From Streptomyces minutiscleroticus (GTDB taxonomy: Bacteria > Actinomycetota > Actinomycetes > Streptomycetales > Streptomycetaceae): DNA of 33,684 nt. Of the stretch, positions 16,601 to 23,028 are shown piece after piece. How positions within the stretch are numbered: the stretch's first letter is position 1; each line of letters starts with the position of its first letter. The translations under genes and the position numbers were made by a program. Below the pieces are notes generated by a model. It ran no database searches, was not told where the DNA came from, and worked only from the letters and a program-made list of their open reading frames with translations. The stretch covers positions 1 to 33,684 of the forward strand of contig NZ_BMVU01000063.1 of the NCBI RefSeq assembly GCF_014650875.1. Reading direction: 5' to 3'.

Positions 16601-17118
16601 TCGACACGGTGCGGATCTGGGACCGGGCCTCGGGCCGATGCACCACCACCCTCACCGGTAGCGTGAGCTCGGTAGTAATTTCTGCGGACGGTACCTGGCT
16701 TGCCACCGTCAGCGTCGGCACGGTGCGGATCTGGGATCGGGCCTCGGGCCGATGCACCACCACCCTCACCGGGCACACCGGCTACGTGCACTCGGTGGCG
16801 ATTTCTGCAGACGGTACCTGGCTTGCCACCGGCGGCTCCGATGGCACGGTGCGGATCTGGGATCGGGTCTCCGGCCGATGCACCACCACCCTCACCGGGC
16901 ACACCGGTAGCGTGGAATCGGTGGCGATCGCCGCGGACGGCGCCTGGCTCGCCACCGTCGGCGAGAGTGAGATGCGGATCTGGTCGGTTACGGAACAGCG
17001 TGTCGTGGCCATCGCTCGAGCCGAAGGGCCGCTGCACTCATGCGTTTGGGCGGGGGATAGCCGTACGGTTGCAGCGACAGGCGAGCGCGGCCTGTACCTC
17101 TTCACTTTTGTCCCTTGA
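13609..17118 (+). CDS. STAND/NB-ARC NTPase with N-terminal membrane helices and WD40 repeats
   Basis: A 1169-aa multidomain protein. Two transmembrane helices (about 11-33 and 55-76) are followed by a P-loop GAGGFGKTT (126-134), a Walker B LLLLDDVWE (about 207-215), a sensor-like RLVTTRN (231-237) and an MHD-like LHDVVRDYL near 420, the order of NB-ARC/AP-ATPases. From residue 599 there are 13 WD40 repeats plus a weak fourteenth, enough for two seven-bladed propellers. STAND proteins are signal switches: ligand binding by the repeats drives ATP-dependent assembly and fires the N-terminal effector. Membrane helices as effector suggest a membrane-acting response, possibly in defence, but that is inference. 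ATG 13636 with GGGGGCG upstream is an equally good start. Confidence 0.9.
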   Translation: MWGARVRGRMWVAALVVFAAVTAALAALLALAGNAATATSRWPGVLDELRRHPWPWVGALGALACVVAGAAAWMSLRPPAVQGDPPPPPRAAVPSWFVDREQTRQTIRAICRRRGRAVGITTSLWGAGGFGKTTLATAASVHWRVRWRFRSRIYPVTIGRDVRGRAALAAKVAEVTRFITGDTTEFDDPDLAGAHLGRLLDRRPRTLLLLDDVWENEQLTPFLQGGRRCVRLVTTRNPRLLPVGAHAIHVDEMSPAQAAAVLTYNIPPLPRALVDDLLHTTGRWALLLRLTNRLIAEQTAAGADPVTTAERILARLRANGPAVVDDPAASWNLDNPHLRNQAVKASIEAATSLLPPGGPDRLAELGIFAEDEAVPISLVARLWQVTGALSEEQTRSLCRDLERLSLLTLIPQHGGRISLHDVVRDYLRNSLGNSNLTRVNGLLLDKIAATLPPAPPLAPDVPASGHAWWQLQEGYLLDHLIAHLLDADRTADAEAVAGDLRWVETRLSHRGPTAPWTDLTLIDTPHTRLLARSIRQIAHLLTPTDPPHAQTGILHSRLDHHPHWHTQITARQSDPALPPHLRNLWPLPDTPPNALQRTLTGHSGGVYSVAIAADGTWLATADFDTVRIWDRASGRCTTTLTGHTGYVHSVAISADGTWLATGGSEGTVRIWDRVSGRCTTTLTGHTNGVYSVAIAADGTWLATAGYGPVRIWDRVSGRCTTTFTGHTGLVSSVAISADGTWLATGGSEGTVRIWDRASGRCTTTLTGHTGGVSSVAISADGTWLATSSGSTVRIWDRAAGRCTTTFIANVGRVSSVAISADGTWLATGGFGPVQIWDRASGRCITTLTGHTDRANKVAISADGTWLATTSGGTVRIWDVILALSAQDSTRLEHAETAKSVAMSANGTWLATGGFGRVQIWDRASGRCTTTLTAHAGSVSSVAIAADGTWLATAGGGDGTVRIWDRASGRCTTTLTGHTGSVESVAIAADGAWLATADFDTVRIWDRASGRCTTTLTGSVSSVVISADGTWLATVSVGTVRIWDRASGRCTTTLTGHTGYVHSVAISADGTWLATGGSDGTVRIWDRVSGRCTTTLTGHTGSVESVAIAADGAWLATVGESEMRIWSVTEQRVVAIARAEGPLHSCVWAGDSRTVAATGERGLYLFTFVP
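15403..17016 (+). repeat. Tandem 110-130-base repeats encoding the WD40 blades
   Basis: About 13 units share long identical blocks such as CGGTGGCGAT, GGACGGTACCTGGCT and CGGGCCGATGCACCACCACC. Units 2 and 12 (GYVHSVAISADG) and units 10 and 13 (GSVESVAIAADG) are nearly the same, and units 1 and 10 share ADFDTVRIWDR. Unit 11 has lost the GHTG segment and unit 7 carries a different linker. This indicates recent expansion and exchange between units. Confidence 0.9.
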
Positions 17119-17259
17119 CCCATGCCTCGGAGGAAGGGGCCCCGCTCGCTGTGCCCGGCGCGGACGGACAAATCCGCGAGCACTGACGCGGATGGGACGC
17201 GCGCCGGGACTGTGTCATCACCCAGCCGCCGGTCGGCAGCTGACCTTGCGCGTACAACA

Positions 17260-17300
17260 AAGGACGCCTGCGGCCATGTAAACCGGTTGCGGGCGTCCTT
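17260..17300. terminator. Bidirectional terminator between convergent genes
   Basis: AAGGACGCCTGC (17260-17271) pairs with GCGGGCGTCCTT (17289-17300), 12-base arms with one mismatch and a 17-base loop. It lies between the ends of the STAND gene (plus) and the type III PKS gene (minus) and ends in TT, with AA before it for the other strand. The rest of the 326-base gap (17119-17444) shows nothing else. Confidence 0.7.
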
Positions 17301-17444
17301 CGCCAACTGCAGCTGGCCCTCTGCCGGGCCCTCGCCCGAGCACTTGCCAGCATTCCCGTCGGCAGCAGGCGCCCAGCCGATGATCAAAGGCGTCAGGCCG
17401 CCGCTGTTGATGCACGCATGGCGCTCTGTGCGGCGCCACGCCTG

Positions 17445-18506
17445 CTACATCTGGTCGGGCCGGCGGGCCGCAGTCCAGCGGACACGGGAGGCTGCGGCGC
17501 AGAAGCCGGGGCCGACGCCGAACAACAGCCCCTCGGCACCGTCGGGAGGCGGGGCGTCGTGGGTGCGGGCCAGGACGCGCAGGACGGCGGTGCCTCCTAC
17601 GTTGCCGTCCTCGGCCAGGCTGGCTCGGGAGTGGACCAGGGCCTCGTTGGGGCAGCCGCCGGCTTCTGTGACCAGGTCCAGGATGCGCGGGCTGCCCGGG
17701 TGGATGATGCCGAAGGAGGGCTGCCAGCCGTCGGCGAGCCAGGGGAGCCGGGGGACGACCTGGGAGACGGCGGTGACGGCGGCGCGGGTGGAGTCGAAGT
17801 GGTAGCCGTACCGGTCGGCTCTGAGTTTGTAGTAGTGCTCGGTGGGCTGGCCGTTGTCGCGGTGGACGTAGGTCCAGGTGTCGTCGATGTGCAGGCCGGG
17901 CTGCTGCAGCGGTTCGACGCTCACCACGGCGGCTGCGCCGCCGTCGCCGAACAGCATTTTGTAGATCATCGACGGCAAACCGGTGTCGGTGTGCTGGTAG
18001 ACGCTGCTGAGGGCTTCGGCGCCGGCGACCAGGACGGGGCGGGCGGGCCGGACAAGACTGGCGGCCAGGCCGAGGGCCTGGGCGCCGCCCGCGCATGCCA
18101 CCTGGGTCAGTGGGATCCGGGTGACGGTCTGCGGCAGGTCCAGGGCCTGCACGAGGTGCACGTCCAGGCCCGGTATCGCCAGGCCCGTGGCGTGGAAGGT
18201 GATCAGGGCGCCGATGTCGCTCGGCTCGATGCCCGCTTCCTTCAGAGCCTGCTTGCCAGCGTGTTCGGCGAGCGCGCACACATCGCCGAACGCGCGCTCG
18301 TTGCGGGGCTGGAACTCTTCGGTGCGCGCGACGTCGGCCAGCGGCCGGACGAAGCGGCGGGTGGTGACGCCGACGGTCCGCGCGATCCGTGTGATCGCAG
18401 CGATCTGTGGGTGCTGCGGGTGCCGCTCGCGGATGTCGTCGAGGATCTGCTCCGTCGTGACGACATGGGCTGCGTCGGCTATGCCTGGCCGGTTGACGTA
18501 CGCCAC
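17445..18506 (-). CDS. Type III polyketide synthase (RppA/chalcone-synthase-like)
   Basis: A 353-aa thiolase-fold enzyme that should condense malonyl-CoA units onto a starter or onto malonyl-CoA itself. The catalytic triad is intact: Cys138 in QVACAGG, His269 in GIIHPGSP and Asn302 in EDGNVGG, at positions that match RppA by spacing. HATGLAIPGLD and the C-terminal FGVGPGFCAA are further type III PKS signatures, which argue against a FabH-type enzyme. GTG 18506 follows AAGGGGG. It is downstream of an XRE-MmyB regulator and an unknown gene on the same strand. The product cannot be read from the sequence; a resorcinol, pyrone or naphthol are all possible. Confidence 0.85.
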   Translation of the reverse strand: MAYVNRPGIADAAHVVTTEQILDDIRERHPQHPQIAAITRIARTVGVTTRRFVRPLADVARTEEFQPRNERAFGDVCALAEHAGKQALKEAGIEPSDIGALITFHATGLAIPGLDVHLVQALDLPQTVTRIPLTQVACAGGAQALGLAASLVRPARPVLVAGAEALSSVYQHTDTGLPSMIYKMLFGDGGAAAVVSVEPLQQPGLHIDDTWTYVHRDNGQPTEHYYKLRADRYGYHFDSTRAAVTAVSQVVPRLPWLADGWQPSFGIIHPGSPRILDLVTEAGGCPNEALVHSRASLAEDGNVGGTAVLRVLARTHDAPPPDGAEGLLFGVGPGFCAAASRVRWTAARRPDQM

Positions 18507-18663
18507 CGTGCCCCCTTACCTTCTCCATCACAAGAAATGCACTAAAAGCGCAAAAAGAATAAGGCGGACACTAGCGCATTATTTTGCGTTCTCGTGACGT
18601 TGCGGGAACGTCGCGGAGCGCGCTGGGCAGCCGTGCCGCGTCGGCGTCAGCGCGGCCGCGGCG
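18507..18663 (-). promoter_or_regulatory. AT-rich promoter region of the type III PKS gene
   Basis: The gap upstream of the PKS start contains an AT-rich patch (18525-18592) that is rare in this window, with repeated GCGCA-type words (AGCGCAAAAAG, AGCGCATTATTTTGCG). It is the most promoter-like stretch here and suggests that the PKS has its own promoter, probably controlled by the adjacent MmyB-type regulator. Exact -10/-35 boxes are not clear. Confidence 0.35.
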
Positions 18664-19479
18664 TCAGGCGGCCGAGGGTACTTCGGCCGGGTCGAAGAGG
18701 ATGGTCATGTACCGGCTGCCCGGGGCGCTGAGCGGCTGGGAGGCGATCATCGTGACCTGGCCCAGCCCGCGCACGGCATGCCGCAGAGGACGGCGGTCGC
18801 CGTCCGGGTGCAGCTCGACACTGTTGGCGGTGCGCTGATGCAGTCGCAGGGCGCGGTCGTCGGCCAGGATCTGCTCCTGGATGCGCAGCAGGTCCGCATC
18901 GTCGGGGTGCGCGGCGAGCGCGGCCCGGAACTGCGGTAGCACCAGCGGGCCCCAGGCGGTGTCCCAGTCCACCAGCGTGTGGTCGCGCGCCTCGTCGCTC
19001 AGCAGCATCCACTCCATCGCGTTCTTCGGCGGCTTGCCGGAGGGGAACATCTCGGCGAACGCCTCGTTGTACATCACGATGTTGAACGCGCGATCGTTGA
19101 CGTAGGCCATCTCACGCTGCGCGTTCACGGCTCGCTGCCACACCGGCGGCACGCAGCGGCCGGCGTCGGGATCGAGCGGGACGAGCGGCTCGGTGCCGAA
19201 TACGCGCAGGTGGATGTAGATGTACTCGCTCTCGCGCAGCCGCAGGGCACGCGACAGGGTGAGCAGGTACTCTGCCGTCAGCGGGATGCGGCCCGACTCC
19301 ACCCGCGAGTAGTAGCCTCCCCGCCGGTTGGTCAGCGTTTCCACCTCGTCCTGGGTCAGGCCCTTGACGCGGGGGCCGCGCCGGCCCGGCGGGCGGGCCG
19401 GTAGCCCGACCTCCTCGGGACTCAGGGCGCGCCGCCGCGCCCTGAGTATCTGCTGCACCTCCAGGTCTGCAGCTGGCAC
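18664..19479 (-). CDS. XRE-family regulator with MmyB-like ligand-binding domain
   Basis: A 271-aa protein. Residues about 35-90 form a Cro/CI helix-turn-helix (LTQDEVETLTNRRGGYYSRV, ESGRIPLTAEYLLTLSRAL). From about residue 110 it matches the MmyB PAS-like domain: NDRAFNIVMYNEAFAEMFP, then NAMEWMLLSDEARDHTLVDW. MmyB-type regulators are frequent pathway-specific regulators in Streptomyces and are thought to sense small, perhaps fatty-acyl, ligands. GTG 19479 has GGAGG seven bases upstream. It lies just before the type III PKS on the same strand, which makes that gene the most likely target. Cytosolic. Confidence 0.88.
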   Translation of the reverse strand: MPAADLEVQQILRARRRALSPEEVGLPARPPGRRGPRVKGLTQDEVETLTNRRGGYYSRVESGRIPLTAEYLLTLSRALRLRESEYIYIHLRVFGTEPLVPLDPDAGRCVPPVWQRAVNAQREMAYVNDRAFNIVMYNEAFAEMFPSGKPPKNAMEWMLLSDEARDHTLVDWDTAWGPLVLPQFRAALAAHPDDADLLRIQEQILADDRALRLHQRTANSVELHPDGDRRPLRHAVRGLGQVTMIASQPLSAPGSRYMTILFDPAEVPSAA

Positions 19480-19557
19480 GTGCGTTCCTCCAAACCGGGT
19501 CGATGGGACGGTGAGACGGCCGCGCTCGGGGGTGTTCGCCGGCGGCCGGGCGGCGGG

Positions 19558-20190
19558 TCACGGGTAACACATGCGGTGGGCGGACTCGGCCCACGGGTCG
19601 GTGCCGCTCACGGCCCGGATGATGGCCTCGCAATGGGCGCGGTAGTGGCGCTCCTGCGCGGGCACCAGGACGACGTCGCCCAGATCGGTGCCGCAGGCGG
19701 TTTTGGCCAGCAGCCGCACCAGGGACGGATCGGGCCGCAGTTGCAGGACAGCCAGCGCTCGCCGCAGGTCGCCGCGTTCTGGGCCGCCGCCTTGGGCGAT
19801 GTCCTTGGCCACCTGGGCCAGCGCACTGCGCGGATCGGCTGTGCGACGGTCCAGCAGCTGCTGGAATGCGGCCAGCTGGTGCAGGTCTCTTTTGTCGATG
19901 TCCAGCGGGTACAGCTGCGTCAGGCGCCGTCCCGCGTGGTCGAGCAGGTCGTAACCGCCGGCGTCGCGGCTTGGGCGGGTGACCTCCAGGGCGGGGACGC
20001 GGTGTAGCAGGGGGCGCGGCAGGCGGCTGACGATGCGGCCCCAGCCGTCGTAGGCGGTGCGGACGTGCTCTGCGTCTACAGGAGGCAGATCGTGCAGGTA
20101 GAAGGCGTGGATTGTGTCCAGCAGCTGCTCCATGCGGAAGAGCGCATCGGTCCACACCGGATCGTCGGGCACCAGGAGGCGGATGTGCAT
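19558..20190 (-). CDS. Unknown 210-aa protein of the PKS gene set
   Basis: I do not recognise this family. The start is ATG 20190, with GGGGAG upstream; the open frame to 20673 reads as non-coding. The protein is soluble, helical and rich in Leu, Arg and His (MEQLLDTIHAFYLHDLPP, RRLTQLYPLDIDKRDLHQL, QERHYRAHCEAIIRAVSG). There is no signal peptide, metal motif or nucleotide site that I can see. It is the first gene of a minus-strand set followed by an XRE-MmyB regulator (78-base gap) and the type III PKS, so it may be an accessory or regulatory protein for that pathway. Confidence 0.65.
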   Translation of the reverse strand: MHIRLLVPDDPVWTDALFRMEQLLDTIHAFYLHDLPPVDAEHVRTAYDGWGRIVSRLPRPLLHRVPALEVTRPSRDAGGYDLLDHAGRRLTQLYPLDIDKRDLHQLAAFQQLLDRRTADPRSALAQVAKDIAQGGGPERGDLRRALAVLQLRPDPSLVRLLAKTACGTDLGDVVLVPAQERHYRAHCEAIIRAVSGTDPWAESAHRMCYP

Positions 20191-20666
20191 GGCATGTCTC
20201 CCCTCGCCGTGCAGGGACTGCCCGGATACGCAATTGGCGGCCCGCCGCCGAAGAATTGCGAATTCGGGGCACTCTGCAAAACGGATGCTAGGGAAAAGAG
20301 CTGTACCCGAAACTTCCTTCATTGATGCCGGGGGCGCGTACATAACCGCGCTCTTTCGCGCAGCGCAATGCCAGCACCCCTGCGGTCGGCGGTAGAGATA
20401 CCCGCCTCCGCGCACTAGTCCCCGTTTCAACCTTTCCCCCTGCTGAGTGCTCCGGTCCCTCGTCGCGCAGGGTCTTGGCGCAGACGATGTCCCACCCGTG
20501 GGTTCGCAGAGATCAAACCATGCGTACGGTCTGCTCGGAAACCTGGAAACGCCAGTCATAAAATGCGCAAAGGCTCCGGACGGTGGCGAACCCGTCATCT
20601 GGGTTGTGTGTCCGACGTCATGTGCGACGCAGACCCGTGCCGGCCGTCGGCTGACGGCGGGCGGCA
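20191..20666. other. Intergenic stretch upstream of the 210-aa gene
   Basis: About 475 bases without a supported gene; the long minus-strand frame here (to 20673) has poor codon use. The part next to the gene (20220-20350) is AT-richer and should carry its promoter. An imperfect palindrome at 20515-20532 resembles a gamma-butyrolactone-receptor site. Confidence 0.4.
20515..20532. promoter_or_regulatory. Candidate gamma-butyrolactone autoregulatory element
   Basis: AAACCATGCGTACGGTCT is an imperfect palindrome with AAACC and GGTCT ends, similar in style to the ARE sites bound by ScbR/ArpA-type regulators. Six of nine symmetric positions match. It lies about 190 bases beyond the TetR stop and about 325 bases upstream of the 210-aa gene start, so it could control the PKS gene set. 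The call rests on pattern and context only. Confidence 0.25.
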
Positions 20667-20707
20667 ACGCCAAGGGGCCCGCGACAGTGTCGCGGGCCCC
20701 TTGGCGT
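20667..20707. terminator. Perfect hairpin terminator after the TetR gene
   Basis: Twenty-base arms (the left arm runs 20667-20686 and starts with ACGCCAAGGGGCC) pair perfectly around a single central base. It begins 12 bases past the TetR stop on the minus strand. Its strength and position fit a transcription terminator; the symmetry would also stop readthrough from the other side. Confidence 0.75.
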
Positions 20708-20718
20708 CGGGTGTCGGG

Positions 20719-21441
20719 TCAGGCAGAGGCTTGATGCCCCGCCTTTGCCTCGGTCTTCCGGTCGGCGGCGCCGCCTTTTTCGTCCGTGGCGAAGTAGTGC
20801 CCGCCCACTCCGTCCTCCTCGACCAGCCAGCGCGCCCGGGCCACCGTGGTGTCCAAACGCGCCATCGTCTCCGGCATGGCAAAGGCCGGCATGAGATCGG
20901 CCAGCATATTGGAGACTTCTTCGGGCAGCGTCGCATAGTTGTTCTTGCGGCACTTCAGGTCGATGCCGGTGTAGGCCATCACGAGCGCGGTGGCGGCCCG
21001 TCGCGGGTCCACGCCGGGCCGTACCTCGCCTCGCTTCAGACACTCGGTCATGATCTCGGTGACGTCCTCGATGTAGCGCTCCCACAGCACGCCGTAGATC
21101 TCGTGCCCCTGCTCGGTGCCCAGCCGGGACGCGGCCGCGACCAGGGGCACCTTCTGCGTCAGGACGGCCAGCGTGGTGCCGGCGTCGATCACGCACTGCA
21201 GCAGGGGGCGGTCCGGCCACTGGCGGGCGGCCTCCATGGTGAAGCCCTCAAGCACGATCGCCTTGGCGATCCCGGCCTTGGTCCCGAAAAAGTGATAGAA
21301 GGTGCCCTTTCCGACACCGGACTTGGTGAGGATGCTGTCCACGGTGGTCTGGGCGTAGCCCTGCTCGGCGATGATCCGGGCTGCCGCGTCGAGAAGCGCC
21401 GCCCGCTTCTTGCGAGTACGGTCCTGGGCTGCCTGGCGCAC
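20719..21441 (-). CDS. TetR-family regulator of the gamma-butyrolactone receptor type (ScbR/ArpA-like)
   Basis: A 240-aa protein with a TetR helix-turn-helix in the first 55 residues (TVDSILTKSGVGKGTFYHFF). The ligand domain carries GHEIYGVLWERYIEDVTEIM and VMAYTGIDLKCR, which resemble the Trp-containing pocket region of Streptomyces hormone receptors. These repress antibiotic and regulatory genes until a butyrolactone-type signal binds. GTG 21441 follows GGAGG by six bases, although the frame is open to 21543. No AfsA-type butyrolactone synthase gene is in the window, so the signal would come from elsewhere, or this is a pseudo-receptor. It lies between the PKS set and the ATP-grasp cluster and may control both. 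Confidence 0.8.
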   Translation of the reverse strand: MRQAAQDRTRKKRAALLDAAARIIAEQGYAQTTVDSILTKSGVGKGTFYHFFGTKAGIAKAIVLEGFTMEAARQWPDRPLLQCVIDAGTTLAVLTQKVPLVAAASRLGTEQGHEIYGVLWERYIEDVTEIMTECLKRGEVRPGVDPRRAATALVMAYTGIDLKCRKNNYATLPEEVSNMLADLMPAFAMPETMARLDTTVARARWLVEEDGVGGHYFATDEKGGAADRKTEAKAGHQASA

Positions 21442-21628
21442 TAGCGTCCTCCTGATTTCCCGCGTCGCGGTCCCCGCGTGGCTGCGCGGCGCCGCTCTCG
21501 GCCGCGTCCATACGGGCGCGGCATCCGGATCCTCGCAGCTCACAGGCCCGCTTCGTCATCCCGGGCAGCTATGCCGCCCACAGCTCCTGACGGCCGGTCA
21601 GCGCCACGCACGATCCTCTCCCCGCATC

Positions 21629-21646
21629 AAACCATCTACAAGGTTG
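21629..21646. promoter_or_regulatory. Candidate ARE-like site upstream of the TetR gene
   Basis: AAACCATCTACAAGGTTG has AACC and GGTT ends eight bases apart. Butyrolactone-receptor genes usually control themselves through such a site in their own promoter, and this lies about 190 bases upstream of the TetR start. The match is weak, so the call is tentative. Confidence 0.22.
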
Positions 21647-21962
21647 CTTTCACAGCCCCACAGGACGGCTGCGGCGGGCCAGTCGCACCGTAAACCATGC
21701 ACTCTGTTCAGTTTGCATCCGGCGGGGCCCGGGGCCGGAGCCGGCCCCTCCGCCCCCCGTTCCGCCCAGGCGAGCGGGCGGCAGCATCGCGCAGCCCGCC
21801 CCTGCATTCACCTCTGCTCTTGCGGCATCCAGGCGCACGCATTGTCCTTTCGCCCGCCCGCGGGAGCAGTGTGCACATTCCCCTCCCGGCGCCTCGCGCG
21901 CGGTTAGAGGAAACGTGCGCACGCAGCGGCTGCACCAGCGTGCGCGGGCAGCCGGAAATTAT

Positions 21963-21992
21963 GGGAAGAGAATTACCAGTGATTCTCTTCCC
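21963..21992. repeat. Perfect inverted repeat in the control region
   Basis: GGGAAGAGAAT (21963-21973) and ATTCTCTTCCC (21982-21992) pair perfectly around an 8-base loop. It stands in locally AT-richer DNA. It could be an operator or a terminator, but there is no gene close enough to decide. Confidence 0.5.
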
Positions 21993-22621
21993 GTTGATAA
22001 GGATGGGGCGATCGGTAAGGATGACGCCCGGCGGCAGAAGCCGATCGTCCGCATCGCGGCCGTGCCCGGGTGCCAAAAAGGGACAGACCACCCCGGCATC
22101 CGCACGGCGCGGCTCACGGTAGGCGTCTGACGTCACGCACCAGACCCGGGCGCCGTCACCTCGGCGCCGTGTCCGTACGGCGCCCCACCGTCCGCGGCGG
22201 AGCCGTCGTCTGCTGAAGCAACGCTCGCGCGGGGGGACTGCGCGGACGTTGAGGGAGGAAGACATGAGCACCGGCCCCTAGACGGTGACCAGTGCCACGG
22301 CTGTTGCAACCAGCCGGACGGCACCGTGCGGTGATCAGGCCGGCCGTGTCCTTTTGGCGAGGGACACGGACCACCACCGGCCCCGGCCCGCTCGCGACAC
22401 CTTGCAGACATGCAGATGGCCGTCCCCTTGGCGACGGAGACGGCCACCCAAAGACTCTGCCCGAGTCACAGCACCACACAGATCCAGGAACCACCCAAGA
22501 CCCGGGGTGCGTCGGCGTGTTGCAACCACGCCGTGCCTCAAGCATAAGCCTCCTGCGCCTCAAAGGGCAGAGGCAGATGCATCACACAGGCACACGCACC
22601 TCCCGCATCCAGGAGACTGCT

Positions 22622-22816
22622 GTGTCTTTTTCCAGCGCGGCCGCGCAGCGTGCCGCCGTCCGGGGTCTTTCCGGCTCCGGCGATGAAAACGCAGGCCACA
22701 GGCCCTTCATCGCACAGCACGGACCGGCGCCCGCCGTCCCTTCGCGTGCCGTGCGCCCCGTGACATCCGGCGGCCGCACCCTCCCGAGCAGGAGCACAGT
22801 CAGCGCCCTGGCCTGA
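22622..22816 (+). CDS. Possible 64-aa peptide gene at the head of the cluster
   Basis: GTG 22622 has AGGAG six bases upstream and opens a 64-codon frame with mostly G/C third positions, ending at TGA 22814-22816. The peptide starts MSFSSAAAQRAAVRGLSGSG and is hydrophilic, rich in Ala, Ser, Arg and Gly, without Cys, a signal peptide or a membrane span. It matches no family that I know. A strong hairpin follows before the MFS gene, as after the other small genes of this cluster. An in-frame ATG at 22577 is an alternative start. It could be a ribosomal precursor peptide for the ATP-grasp ligase, a leader peptide, or a chance frame. Confidence 0.35.
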   Translation: MSFSSAAAQRAAVRGLSGSGDENAGHRPFIAQHGPAPAVPSRAVRPVTSGGRTLPSRSTVSALA

Positions 22817-22957
22817 GCCGGGGCCGTAGACCGTGCACGACAACTCCCGGCCGCACCCACTGCCAGCCGGGACCGGCCGAAGATGCCACAACCGCGGCGC
22901 CGCGGAGCTCTGCACGCCCATTCCTCCAGCGTGCCGACGCTTCCTCTCCTCGGCCGC

Positions 22958-22990
22958 GGAGGGTGCCGTCGTCCCCCGACGGCGCCCTCC
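22958..22990. terminator. Hairpin between the small peptide frame and the MFS gene
   Basis: Fourteen-base arms, GGAGGGTGCCGTCG (22958-22971) and its complement (22977-22990) with one G-T pair, enclose a 5-base loop. It ends 38 bases before the preferred MFS start. It argues against the earlier in-frame GTG 22963, which lies inside the stem. It may be a terminator or an attenuator for the exporter. Confidence 0.55.
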
Positions 22991-23028
22991 CCCTCCCTGT
23001 GCGAGTTCTCCCTGTTCTGGAGCACGTT

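Larger units (their letters stand above)
21442..22621. other. 1.2-kb control region upstream of the ATP-grasp cluster
   Basis: No convincing gene. Frames on both strands are low in typical codon pattern and match no family. It contains a perfect 11-base inverted repeat (21963-21992), ARE-like half-sites near 21629-21646 and 21694-21715, and a strong ribosome site in front of a five-codon frame (ATG 22264, stop 22279-22281). A 45-codon frame at 22410-22547 lacks a ribosome site. The size and contents suggest regulatory DNA for the TetR gene and the plus-strand operon, or a decayed gene. Confidence 0.4.

Noticed and set aside
15281..17037. Long alternative frames (up to 461 codons) across the WD40 region, and the appearance of a repeat array
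   Set aside because: They are shadows of the WD40 repeats in other frames. The repeat units have no spacer structure, so this is not a CRISPR array.
17445..18506. Annotation of this gene as FabH (KAS III)
   Set aside because: The Cys-His-Asn positions, the TGLAIPGLD segment and the GVGPGF ending fit type III PKS better than FabH.
21697..22271. Frames of 141 and 187 codons between the TetR gene and the ATP-grasp operon
   Set aside because: Low-complexity, no ribosome site, no family, and they run through the perfect inverted repeat at 21963-21992.
22410..22547. 45-codon frame with three Cys near the operon head
   Set aside because: Not listed as a gene because it has no ribosome site and uses several rare codons; kept only as a weak candidate in the findings.
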